From Gnetum montanum (taxonomy: Eukaryota > Streptophyta > Gnetopsida > Gnetales > Gnetaceae), in contig MNCI01007658.1 in the NCBI GenBank assembly GCA_015680685.1, forward strand, positions 14,475 through 78,145: a stretch of DNA of 63,671 bases, given 5' to 3'. The position numbers and the translations under genes are program-made. The first letter of the stretch is position 1, and each line of letters begins with the position of its first letter. Shown in pieces: positions 23,224 through 34,289 of the stretch. The notes beneath the pieces are model-generated. The model searched no databases, was not told the DNA's origin, and saw only the letters and a program-made list of their open reading frames with translations.

Positions 23224-23748
23224 GTACTAGGATAACCAAGTACCACACTACTAGGCATACCAAGCGATAGTACTACTGGGTACCAAGTCGCTACACTTAA
23301 GTGCTTGAGATCAGTTGTACTCATTCCTCTTAACAACTGTAATGGTAAAGTGCATTGAAAGTAAATTAGTAACTATGAAAATAGTAAACATTAAACTAAA
23401 TGAAAGCAAAAATAAAAGTGTTGCTACAATGATGGAAAGTAATCTCGATCTTTATTTCCAATCATGTAATGCATCCAAGTATATCACACTAGAATAAAGA
23501 TTCCATTCAATCACTTAGCATCACACTACAGGCACACACTGCTAGGTACTAAATGCTAAAATTATGAAAAAAAACTGAAAAATTTCTGCTACTATGCTAT
23601 CAAATATATTGTGAATCCATGTGCCTAAGTGTTGCTTTTATAGGTTGGCATCCACCATATGATATCATTTATACGATAATGTATCTAAAACATTGTAGAT
23701 ACAATATCATAACTACAATATTGTTACGAATTTTTTTTGACTTTATCA
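23224..23748 (-). repeat. C 3' LTR (U5 side lost)
   Basis: Matches 31790-32312. The edge ctttatca at 23748 is followed by the polypurine tract. Confidence 0.8.
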
Positions 23749-23761
23749 TACCCCCATGACT
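23749..23761 (-). promoter_or_regulatory. Polypurine tract of C
   Basis: The minus strand reads agtcatgggggta immediately before the LTR start. Same position and sequence core as in E, F and D. Confidence 0.8.
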
Positions 23762-23929
23762 CACTGAAAACTCATCCTTGAGTTAAAAAATGAGGATAAA
23801 GTCCCTTACAAAATTGGAAGGTAGATTTACATGAGATTGACTCTTATATACATGGCTCTCTAATGTCATAGTGGAGTGCACAAAAAATGACACATTTCAT
23901 GACATGACAAATTTACAAAAAGAACAAAA

Positions 23930-26600
23930 ATTAGTGAAGCTAGATGTAGCCTTATGTTATTCTAGGTGGTGGTGGCTCTTCCATTAGTTGCTTCCCTTTG
24001 TCTTCAAGCTCTTGAAATTGGTAGTAGTTCAAGAGTGCGTATGATTTATCCTCTTCCATTTTTTGGATCATGAACCATTCATACTAATAAACCAATGTTT
24101 GATGAAGTTAGAACATCCCATAGACATGGCAATTGTAGAAATGTCTAATTAGCTTTAACATACCATGCCACAAACTATTGTCATTCTTCTTCAAAAGCTC
24201 TAACCTTCTCTCTTAATTCATGGTAATTTGTTATTCTTCTATCCAAGTTTTTTGCTACATCTTTTTGCCCTTGGTAGCTAGCCTTAACTACTTCTAGTTC
24301 TAAGTTTGCTACTTGAAGTTTCTATAAAGCATCTTTGTGGTCTACAAACTTCTTCTTGTACAAGTCGTACGTGGCTACTACTTGTTGTTCAAGATTACTT
24401 ATGAGCCTACTTGTTGTCAACATGGCCAAGTTAGCATAGCGGAGGTTTGCTAATCCCATGTACTCTTTTAAGTTCTTTATTTGTAGGTATTTATTTTTCA
24501 CTTCTAATTTATAGGTGTGGGTCATGCTGTCCAAGTTGGATTGCCATTCTAGATTTTGTGCTAACATGGAATTAATTTTGGCCTTTTTCATCTAGATGTC
24601 TTAATCATTGATTTGTTTATACATTCCCACTTGATCTTGGAATTGTTCCTTAAGCAATTCATGCTTCACTATCTCATTCTACTATGCTCTAATTTTGATA
24701 GTTGACTTCTAACAGATGGTTTGTACCTTCTCCATAGAGAGGTTTTTGTTTTCTCTTATGAGATGGCTCATATCTTGGTTGAGCCTCACCAACTATTTGC
24801 TTAGCTGGTGGATGCTTTCTTCCAAAGTATTTTTCTATTTTTCAACATTGGTAAACTATATGTTATCCATAGTGAGTTGTTTATTTTCCTCTTGTAAGGT
24901 AGTAAGTGCTTTAGCATGGGCATATGTTTGGGCTTTGGTTGTTGAAGCATCTGATACTACTATTTCTTTTTCATTCTCCATCTCTTTATTATTCTTAAGG
25001 AGGTAATTGAATTGCTCAATTCTAAATTGTGTAAGCTATTCTAGTGCAATGAACTAAGTTGGATCTCTTCTTTATGCTAACAAGGCTACAAGCTCTTCTT
25101 GTAATCTGCGAAACTCATTCTTAGTATCCTTTGCCTTGGTTTCAACCATGATCAGTTTTCCTTTGGTGGTAATCAATTTGGACTATGCTACAGTGACATC
25201 ACTAAGAATGTCGAAGTGGTTTGTCATAACCCGTCCTATCTACAATAGTCTTTCTAACACATCTTCATGAATTGTAGGAGTCATAGAGGTACTAGTTAAC
25301 ATTTGAGCATCTTTGGTTCCAAAAAATTCAACTAGTGGCACAATAGGTACATTGAAGGATTCCTTAATGTGATTCATGATGACTTTTGCAACTTCTACTA
25401 TCATGATGCTACATGACCACAACTATGGTTCCTTCTATAGACTCAAGTACTACTTGGAATGATGCGGTGTTCACAAAAATTTTTTGTAACTTCTAGGCCT
25501 CTCCTCCTAACTGTAATGATATTTGTCCATTGGTAGGATTTGTTGAGATAGTTGGTTTGACTACATCATCAATTACTTTGAATAAATTAGGCTCTTCCCT
25601 ACTTTCCCAATTGATGGCTTTTTCAATTTGCTATAGATGACTCATTGAACGCCTATAATCTTATGACAACAGTGGTGGAACTTGTGGTTGCTGCTATTAT
25701 TATCTTGTGGCTTGGGTGGTCTCCTTAGTGCCTAGTTGTTCTTCTATTTGGTCCTTTTTGAAAGGAATTGGCTTGATATTTTTGGCATAGGAAACATTCT
25801 ATGCCTTTCTTAATGCATCATTTGTATACCCTACGATGCTAGCTTGTTTGCATAACTTCCAAATAAGGCAAGGAAATGGAAGTGTTAACTTCCCAACATT
25901 CTTCTCCTTGAATTACCTTTGGATTTTTGTGAAGTAGAGGTGAGCGATGTTCACATTAAAATTTCCCATTAATATTACACTACCTATAGCTGTAGATGTA
26001 GAGATTCAGTTCAATATCTTAGTAGAAAATAAGTGATAAGTGCCACTTTTATAATAGATCTTTTCTTCTACAATTAGTTCACTATATTCCTAATTGTCAT
26101 TGCCACACGCCCACTACAACCATAGCTTCCTAACATCTGTGTGAAATCTTATTGATATCTGTGCCACCTTTGTTCCTTCATTGGGCACATTCAGTACCTC
26201 TACAATTTCCTTAACTGAGTAAGACACTGAGACTCCTTCAATTTTTACTGTAGCATCTACTTCTTGTTTCTGCCAAAACTAGAGTATTTCTCCTAAATAC
26301 CACTCCTCATTTATTATTAGAGTAGGCCACAAAGGATAGGATTGAAGTTGGTCCCTAACTCTTTCTAGAGCAAGTTCCAAAAATAGATCAAAATAAAGTT
26401 CCATAATTATTATCAACATGATGGAATTTTTCTTAAATAGCCTAAAGGCATTCAGGTGACAATGTGAGTTGCTGTCCCTAGACAGGCTCTTGTGAAATGT
26501 CTACTTTTACTTGAGAAAATTGGTTTGTGGTAGGAGTTTGTTGATGAATACTTAAGAATTGTGCCTCCTACTCTCCTTGTTCTACTTATGGATTTTTCTC
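23930..26600 (-). pseudogene. ORF2 relic: 'putative plant transposon protein' domain plus helical tail
   Basis: A second gene located 3' of the U-rich tract. Broken minus-strand frames give, in order: EEWYLGEILWFWQKQEVDAT and YSVKEIVEVLNVPNEGTK (26330-26180), GSVILMGNFNVNIAHLYFTK (~25990-25920), GKLTLPFPCLIWKLCKQASI (25890-25830), then a long Lys/Glu/Leu-rich stretch (24591-24322, for example YKLEVKNKYLQIKNLKEYMG) that looks like a coiled coil, and a C-terminal WKSHHH segment. The pattern 'G-x-x-N-V ... LPFPxLIxxLC' is what I remember of the Pfam domain called Transposase_32, common downstream of gag-pol in plant gypsy elements. Its function is not known. D keeps the C-terminal half (50942-52215) and E two small pieces. 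Assignment is from memory. Confidence 0.5.
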
Positions 26601-28499
26601 ACTCACTTGTCCTCTTCCACTACCTCATGGTCTTTTGCTTGTTGATCATCGAAGTTCTCCTTGTGTTCCTCTTTTCTGGGCCATCTACAATCATTCAAGG
26701 GTTTGGAATTACTAGAGTTTTCTCATAAATGAGCAATAATTTGGTACCTTACTCATACCCTTAGTTATATCAAGTTTTTAATTCATTATGATTGCTGAGC
26801 TAGAAAAGTAAGAATAGACCCATTAGTACTTTTGTATGGTGTAAAATAAGTGGTATGATCAATTAAGAGTATTCTTAAAGTTGTTTTGGCCTTAAGATGA
26901 GCGATTTACTTTAAAATTCTTAATATGTCCCTTTACACTTACTTTTATAATAACTTTCAGTCATTAGCAATTTCAAAAAAAAAATTGTCTCAAATTTTCC
27001 TTACTAACATCCCCCATGACTAAAATGAGCACTTTGGGATCACAAAGATTCAAAAATCATGAAAATTGAAGTAAGAATGCATAAGATATGGGCACTAGAA
27101 GATGGGATGTGAGAGCATTAAGTGGCAAAGAAAAATTACCAACAACTCTTCTCTTATGAAAATGAGAAAATAAAAATTGTTTCTAACTCCCCCACGCTAT
27201 ATATAGTTTTTATACATATGATATTGTAAATATGACATCGTAACTATGATATCGTAGGTGCTTGCAATATTTTAACTATGATGTCACCTTAGAAAAAATA
27301 AAATTTTCTTAAGGTTTTTCAATGAAAAATTAAGTTCCACTGAATAGTTGAAAGATATACATCATGTTGAAAGGATCTTGAAATGAAGATGATGCTTCAG
27401 TTGTGAAAAATAAGCATTGCAAGTCTATAATTAAAGAATCTCAAGCTATGAAAGTGTATGAGGTGTTGATAGAATGAATGAGATAGACAATGGTTCATTA
27501 GAATGGATAGTGTGAATGATATGGGAAGTATTTATTGTCATTTATCATAATTGGAAGGCTTAAGGTGATGTGGAATTGCTTGGCAGGTATAAAATACAAT
27601 AGTTATACAAGTGGGTTCTCCCCAAAGTAGGCTCTAGCCGTTAATGCCCTTGTATAACCATGCCTAAAAGTGTCCTTATGTACTTAAGGAGTTGAATGTA
27701 AAGCATACTTATTTAGAAAAACACACATGTGAGATAAAATGGGCTTAGAAGGGATTACAGAAATCAGTATGTGAGGTGTCTTACCATAGGCATAATGAAT
27801 TCTTGTGTTCTATTAATGTTAAGGTAATCATTAGCCTTTCTGTCCAAGATTCAAACCAAGTCTAGACCACATTCCAATGATATTGCATCATTTCATCTCT
27901 TGGAATTACAATTATAAAATTATTAATGTTAAAAGGAGTATTGTCACTTGGCATATTGTCCAAGGAAGGATTTTAATTCATAGCACTTATTTTTATTTTT
28001 AGATTTTTGAGAAGCCACCTACGTTCAGGCATGGATAACATGTCTTTCTAGTGGAACCCTCATAAATTTATTTTGTGTTCTTTATTTTTTAACTGTGTCA
28101 ACCTTTTAAGGTAGCACTTATTTGACTCTTACTTCCATTTTTTGTTAGATCTACAAGGATATAATACAACCTTAGTAACATGATAGAACTTATAATAATA
28201 ATCCAAAAAGAATCCACAAGATCCCTTGATGTCACATCCTTTACATTCCCTCTTGGTTTTTAACTCTTTGGTTCAGGCATAATGATGACAAGTTTATTTT
28301 TAGTTGTATGATGGAAAAGAATATCATTATGGCCATGGTAAGAACCTCTTATTAATGAAATGGATGGATGGATGATGTGGGCTCACTATGCAAATAATCG
28401 GTCTCTTATGACTTGATAACACAAAGAAATCTTCACCTTGTTGGGCTACATCTTACCTTTATTTGATTGTGTTTTATTAACAATCAAAATTATTTACAA
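26601..28499 (-). other. C 3' region, conserved noncoding DNA
   Basis: Collinear with E 11250-13270 and in part with F 46700-47700, H 8701-9660 and B 62640-63605. Conserved blocks are the hairpin box, the aagattcaaaccaag block (~27846-27861), two gcatggataacatg-like blocks (~28030) and the ccttgatgtcacatcc block (~28225). No conserved reading frame. Confidence 0.6.
27602..27658 (-). ncRNA. Conserved 3' hairpin box (C, type copy)
   Basis: Outer arms gttatacaag (27602-27611) and cttgtataac (27649-27658) are a perfect 10-bp inverted repeat. Inside on the sense strand come GGG and CCC elements that extend the stem with a one-base bulge, and a small GGCT-AG-AGCC hairpin. F replaces a central A-T pair with G-C on both sides. 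B has a wholly different outer stem (tgtca/tgaca) at the same place. E has one mismatch. H appears to have lost pairing. This suggests selection for an RNA structure. Candidate roles are packaging, export, splicing control or translation of ORF2; none is shown. Confidence 0.55.
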
Positions 28500-28710
28500 A
28501 GGGTTTAAACATAAAGTATAAAAGAAACGGAAAATATAGGAAAAATTTATGAAAAAGTATGAATAATGAAAAATGTTAAAAGAATGAAAAATGTAAAAGA
28601 ATATGAAAAATTGAAGAAATGAAAAAGTATAAAGAATGAGAAAATGTCAAAGAATGTGAAGAATGAAGAAATTGTAAAAAAAAAGAGAAAGAAAAATAAA
28701 TTATTAATTC
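28500..28710 (-). other. U-rich tract (C)
   Basis: Sense U/C-rich, positioned between the end of the Gag-Pro tail and the conserved 3' region, as in the other copies. Confidence 0.7.
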
Positions 28711-28760
28711 TAAAATCAAAGTAAAGCATCTTTCCCATGATTGATCTTATGGGCGAGTGT

Positions 28761-29620
28761 TCAGGAAATGCTTCCTAAATCTCTTGGGTCATAGGTTGTA
28801 GGTGGTTCACCTACCATATTCAGTGATGTAACTTTTCTATCATGATCATCTAAATCCTTGTTCTCTTTTCCTTTTGATGTATTATTATGAGTTATTAATT
28901 TTATTTTTGGGTCCTTTTTTGGAGTCATTTTCTTAGTTTGGTAATTAGTAAGTGTTTCAGATGTTTCCATGCATGTGTTAGATAGTTATTGTTTCTTGAT
29001 TAGTGGCCACATGGTGTCTTTTGGTTTTGTGGCTACTACTCTCTTAGTTATAAAAATTTGTGATTGATGGTTGTTGTTATGGACTAGAATGGTAAATGTG
29101 TTGATGTTCTAGAGTGTTGTTCCATGATTGCATGCTTTACTTTCAATGGCAATGTATGGAATTAGTTGTGTGTGTATGGCTTGATGTGTGTCTTCTTGAA
29201 AAATCTCAATTGATAAATCTCTCATACTTAGCTTAGCATCAATTGTGCTAAGCCATGCCCTTTCCATGATTATTGGGAATTCCTTATCAACATATTTTAC
29301 ATCAATTACTAGAAAGTTAGTTGGATAGGACCACCCATTGATAGTGGTTACTACATCATCTATCTATTCCAAAGGAGTGGTGACAGATTGGTCTGCAAGC
29401 TCCAACATGATGTTACACTCTTCCAATGGTGGTAGGTTCCATGCTTGATATGTTTTGTAGGAGATCAAATCCACTCTGGAATCTAAGTCTAATAGAGATT
29501 TACATTGTAGATTTCTAGCTACCTGTAGAAAGATTAAAGGAACTTTTGGATCAATTCTTTTTGTAGGGAGTGGTCTTGCCTTGATCGATTCTAAAATGAT
29601 TTCAGTAAGCATGATAGTCT
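28761..29620 (-). pseudogene. Retropepsin relic and conserved tail (C)
   Basis: Aspartic protease core 29612-29240: PLIFLQVARNLQCKSLLDLD, then AWNLPPLEECNIMLELADQS, GWSYPTNFLVID and FPIIMERAWLSTIDA. The catalytic Asp-Ser-Gly of the family (intact as LLDSGS in B) reads Asp-Leu-Asp, and the second conserved Gly (IIGRAW in B) reads Glu. Both changes would abolish activity. The same Gly-to-Glu is shared with A. The tail (28970-28761, ending DLGSIS) matches A 37388-37717 (ending DLGSIF). The protease would mature Gag. Confidence 0.75.
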
Positions 29621-31400
29621 AAATATTTGGACTTGATGAAGATGGAAGCTTGTTAATAGTGAGAAGATTTTTTTTAGGAGAAGTTGATCTCAATGAGGCT
29701 CCAGTTCTACTAGCCTTCTCTAGACTTATTCTAAAGAAAGGACATTTCTTTGTTTGGCCCTTAACATTGTTGGTGAGATCCTCAATTTATATATTTACTA
29801 CCCTTGAAGCTCTCTTCTACTATAGTTGTGATGGAAACTCTCCTTGCATCATGTGTGGTGGAATTTATGGCAAAGGATTTAAATTGGAATTTGATCAGTT
29901 GCTTGTGGATGCATGTATAGGTATAAATTGGTGCTTGGTGGTGTTAGTCGATGGTATTCTAGTGGATAGTACTATGGAGTCTAAACAATCACATTCACTA
30001 GTGAGATTGGATGCTAGATGTACTATCCATACGGATTAGGTTTTTTATATTAATACTGTTGGCAAGGTGGTGGCATAGCCCATAATTGAGGCTACTACCA
30101 CTAGTAATAATATTGCTCTTGCAGCTCTGACAAAGCTCCACTAGGATAATATGTTGATTGAAGATTTTGTTGATAGTTACCTTGGGGATAAGGTAACTGT
30201 TTGGGCATCTGTTTTTGAAAAAATTTAGGGTTAAGTGGATATGGCCCTATTTCTTGTAGATCTATCATAATTGGATAACATCCCTTAGTATGTTCATACT
30301 AACACATAGTACAACCTTCTTCATTTGTAAAGGTGGTATCTAAGACCTCAGCTATTGAAGAAACTTTGCCATTGAGTCCAAGTTCTCTCTTCTTTCTTTT
30401 ATCTTTTCCTCTTGCAAAGGTGTTCTCTACTCTTTCCCCCATAATCTTTAACGCTATGGTACACCTTTGATCAACTAAATCTGACATTTTTTCTACCTAT
30501 GTTGTTACATCGACAAAAAATTTTTGGATTAGTAGCATCTCCTTTTGGATTACCTAGTCCAAGGTTTCTTCCTCTTGGATATCACACACTTATGCATATC
30601 TCTTTCTTATTGATGGATCCTTGTTGTACTCTTCAACTAATTCTCTTTTTCTAAGTTCACCTTCTTCTTTTGCCACTTGATCAATCAGTCTTTGAATACG
30701 ATGTGCAGTCGATTCTGATAATCTTCCTTGGGCATAAACCCCAAGGGTCTCTCTAGTTTTACTTCGTAGCCCATCTATGATGTGCCTAACCTATTCCTTT
30801 GATGAAAATGTATGGCCTGAGCATCAATGTAATAGTGAATAATATCTATCCATTGTCATGTCAAGGGTTTCATGAGTCCCTTATTTCTAGTTCTAGATTT
30901 GTTTTGTTAGATTTGACACTTTTGAATAGGTCTGATATTTATCATTAAAGAGTTCAAGCATGGTACTCCAACATTTGATGAATTTAGGTTCCAGTGACCT
31001 ATACCAGATTTTTGCTTCCTTCACAAGTATTTGAGAAAATAACTTCAATTTCTACCAATCACTCTCTATGTTTTGAAGGGCATAGGCATCATGGAATACT
31101 TGAAGTTGATGCTAGGAATCACTATTATAACCACCTTCAAATTGTGACATGTTATTCATATCTAACCATTTGATTTAGCTATCTCTCACATGCCTAGTCA
31201 GTATGTAGACAACTTCTTAAATATTGATCATACTTTGGATTACCATGACAAGTTCATTATCATGATTCAGTTCATATGCTCTGTTGTAGTGGTGACCCCT
31301 TCTATGCTCATGTCTCTTAGATGGTTTGAGTTAAAAGTGTGCTTTACTCATAGTTGTTGGGTTTGACTTTAAGTTTCAGATACAAAGAACTTTAAAAAAT
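29621..31400 (-). pseudogene. Gag relic (C)
   Basis: Collinear with D 53690-54830. Contains the helical segment (30650-30300) and the knuckle GCTMC-YEHTKGC at ~30270-30310 (one stop inside). The segment equivalent to D 54830-55570 (N-terminal gag) is deleted between ~31310 and 31320. A plus-strand frame at 29650-30039 is antisense noise over the Pro-rich region. Confidence 0.6.
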
Positions 31401-31427
31401 TAGTTACTTAGTATAACATTGACTTGT

Positions 31428-31445
31428 CCCTCGACAATGGCACCA
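31428..31445 (-). promoter_or_regulatory. tRNA-Asp-type PBS (C)
   Basis: The minus strand reads tggtgccattgtcgaggg, one base from the LTR edge. Clear match to the tRNA-Asp complement. Confidence 0.8.
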
Positions 31446-31446
31446 A

Positions 31447-32312
31447 TGATGAGCAGTGGAGTGTCCAACACCCAACCATACCAGATACAAGTGTTCACAC
31501 ACAATCCTTATCAAATTTTTTAGATAAGGAAATGTGATTATGCAAGTAATTGGTTAGATTTTATGATTGTTGTCTTCCCACATGAGCTAGTAAATTCAAT
31601 ACATATGGTTTAACTCACGATGAGGTATATGATAGATGATGTTGTATTAGCCATATTACGCCTAGTGAACATGAAGTAAAAGTAATAATTTTTAAATCTG
31701 AGTAACAATAAACAAATCTAATCTATCCTATGCAATAAGTAGCTAGTCTTGATCTTCCATTCACAAATTGGACTTCATGTAACTACTACAAGGATTACCA
31801 AGTACCACACTACTAGGCATACCAAGTGATAGTACAACTAGGTTACCAAGTACCTACACTTAAGTGATTGAGATTAGTCATACTCATTTCGCTTAATGAT
31901 ACTAATGGTAAAGTGCATTGAAGGTAAATCAGTAACTATGAAAACATTAAATATTAAACTAAATGAAAGTAGAAATAAAACTAAGTGTTACTATAATGAT
32001 GGAAAGTAATATCGATCTTTATTTCTGGTCATGCAATGCGTCCAAGTATATTACACTTAAATAAAGATTCCATTCAATCACTTAACATTACATTGTGGGC
32101 ACACACTATTAAGTAGTAAAAGCTAAAATTACAAAAACAAACTAAAAGAGTTTTGCTACTATGCTATCAAATCTATTACAGCTCCATGTGCCTAAGTGTT
32201 GCTTTTATAGGCTAGCACACACCTTGCGATATTGTTTATACAATAATGTATCTATGATTTTGTAGATATGATATCATAACTGCGATGTCGTTACAATTTT
32301 TTTATTTTATTA
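31447..32312 (-). repeat. C 5' LTR
   Basis: 866 bp, collinear at a constant offset (about 24,280) with D's 5' LTR at 55727-56595. Contains a minus-strand TATA-like box and an aataaaga block. Confidence 0.85.
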
Positions 32313-33255
32313 ATTTATATGTTCAACATTTTCCAACTTATGAATAAGGAGTGCAATTTAATCATTTTACAATGATAGTATTACTTTCATAGTAGAATTT
32401 ATAATGCTTATAAAGGATTAAAAAAGAAAAAAAATAAACTAAAAATAACTCTAGAATTCAAAATTAAAACCAAATAAAAACAATAAAATTAAAATTAAGA
32501 AAAATTATGTACTATTATGTATGTAATAAACTATTTTGAGGATGATCATATATAAACATCATTGATGTCTCCATCATCATTCTAGTCTTATTGCAACAAA
32601 ATGGGGTTGACTACTTGAGTTATTTTTACCATTTGCCTCTATGAAGAGCTAGATATTTGCTTATCTATAGTCTTTCAAAATCATCTTTAATTTTTTTCCC
32701 ATGTCTTTTTTGATCATCCTTTTAGGGTCTTTTTTGCAATAGTGGTGTAGCAAGTTTTTTCTATAGTCTCATTACCTGATCTTCTTTGCAAATGTTCAAA
32801 TAATCTATCTTGTCATTCTTTTAACTTATTTGAAATAGAAGATACTTTAGCTCTTTCTATAATATCTATATTATATCATTTATCTATACCAATAACATTC
32901 AATATCTATCTAAGCATTCATATTTTTTCACACTAATTTTTTGTTCGTACCTCTTTTGTATTGCCTGATTATTGTTTTATAAAATTTGTCCTTTAATTTT
33001 ATTGGTATTATTTTCCATAGAATACTACTAGCTTGTGTCTATTTTGAATATCCTCCCTCAATTTGTTTTTTTATATCTTTATTAATTTCACCATTTGGTT
33101 AAGGATTGATCCTAGGTAGGGGAACAATTTGTGTCAAGAGACTTTTTGTTCTTGAATTGTCACTTTTATTTCATCACTATTTATGATATTATTGGAATTT
33201 CATTCCATGTATTTTGTCCTACTTCTATTAATTTTTAAGCTTTTTGATTCTAGGG
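32313..33255. repeat. Spacer between opposed LTRs, copy 1
   Basis: 943 bp, AT-rich, no gene seen. Duplicated with few indels at 56596-57542. It lies between C's 5' LTR (minus) and A's 5' LTR (plus). Confidence 0.75.
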
Positions 33256-34160
33256 TAATAAATCCAAATTTTGACCAACTACAATATTGGGCATATGATA
33301 TTAGAGATGTAATATCATATCCTCGATATCAAGGCACAAGCTACAATGTCATGTATTTGATATTGCAAACACATGTAGGCCTATAAATATGACACTTAGA
33401 TGCAAGGTCCATTAACAGTTTTCATTCCAACTTAGGGAAATTCTATCAATTTTTTTCTTGATTTTAGCACTTAACACTTAGGATTGTATGCCCATAGTGT
33501 GATGTTAAGTGATTCAATAGAGTCTTTATTTGAGTGGAATGTACTTCAATACATTTCATGCATAGAAGTAAAGATCAAGATTAGTTTGCATCATTGTAGC
33601 ATCAGTTAGATTTCTTTACTTTTTACTTAGCATAATGTTTACTATTTTAACTTAGCTTACTGATTTCTGCTTTCTTATTTACTATTTACTTTTACATGAA
33701 GTTTACTTTTTCTACTATTAAGTAGAATGGATACAATCAATTCCAAGCATTAAGTGTGATTGTTTAGTAACCTAGTAGTATTATCGCTTGGTTCACCCAG
33801 TAGCAAAATACTTGGTAATCCCATTAAGAAAAGCATGAGTCCAAGACATGTAAGGAGAATCAAGAATAGATGTCCATTGCCTAGGTTAGATTAGGTTTGC
33901 TTACTATTATGTAGATTTAAAAACCACTACATTTACCTTATGTTCACTAGGAGTAACATGGCCCATACAACATCAGTATCATACACCTTACTATGAGTTA
34001 AACCATACGCATCAATTTTATTGGCTCACATGGGAAGACAATGATCACAAACTCTAACAATTACTAGCATAATTACATTGCCTTATCCATAGAATTCGAC
34101 TAGGTTGCACATGAACACTCATAACTCATATGGTTGGGTGTTGGACTACTTCACTAATCA
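33256..34160 (+). repeat. A 5' LTR
   Basis: 905 bp. TATA-like ctataaatat at 33381-33390. U3 holds decayed GATATC-like words. Ends ctaatca, then PBS. Its first ~410 bp recur at 57543-57956. Confidence 0.8.
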
Positions 34161-34161
34161 T

Positions 34162-34180
34162 TGGTGCCATTATTGAGGAC
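34162..34180 (+). promoter_or_regulatory. tRNA-Asp-type PBS (A)
   Basis: tggtgccattattgaggac, one base after the LTR. Matches the tRNA-Asp complement after C-to-T/G-to-A changes. Confidence 0.8.
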
Positions 34181-34289
34181 ACATCAATGTATGCTAAGTA
34201 TTTGATTTCTCAAATTATGTTCTAGATAAAACAAAAAGTCAAATCTTACAACCATAAGAAAAGCACACTTAATAGATAATTTCTAAAAA

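Larger units (their letters stand above)
23224..32312 (-). mobile_element. Element C: gag-pro plus ORF2 retrotransposon, minus strand
   Basis: About 9.1 kb. The 5' LTR (31447-32312) is complete and the 3' LTR (23224-23748) has lost its U5 side. Sense order: PBS, gag (with a ~740-bp deletion compared with D), zinc knuckle, retropepsin, conserved tail, U-rich tract, 3' region with hairpin, ORF2, polypurine tract. Only ~480 bp separate the protease from the U-rich tract, so there is no room for reverse transcriptase or integrase. This is the best-preserved copy of the non-autonomous plan in the window, although all frames carry stops. Confidence 0.8.

Noticed and set aside
29650-30039. 129-codon plus-strand ORF
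   Set aside because: Antisense to the gag Pro-rich region of C; no homologous frame in D.
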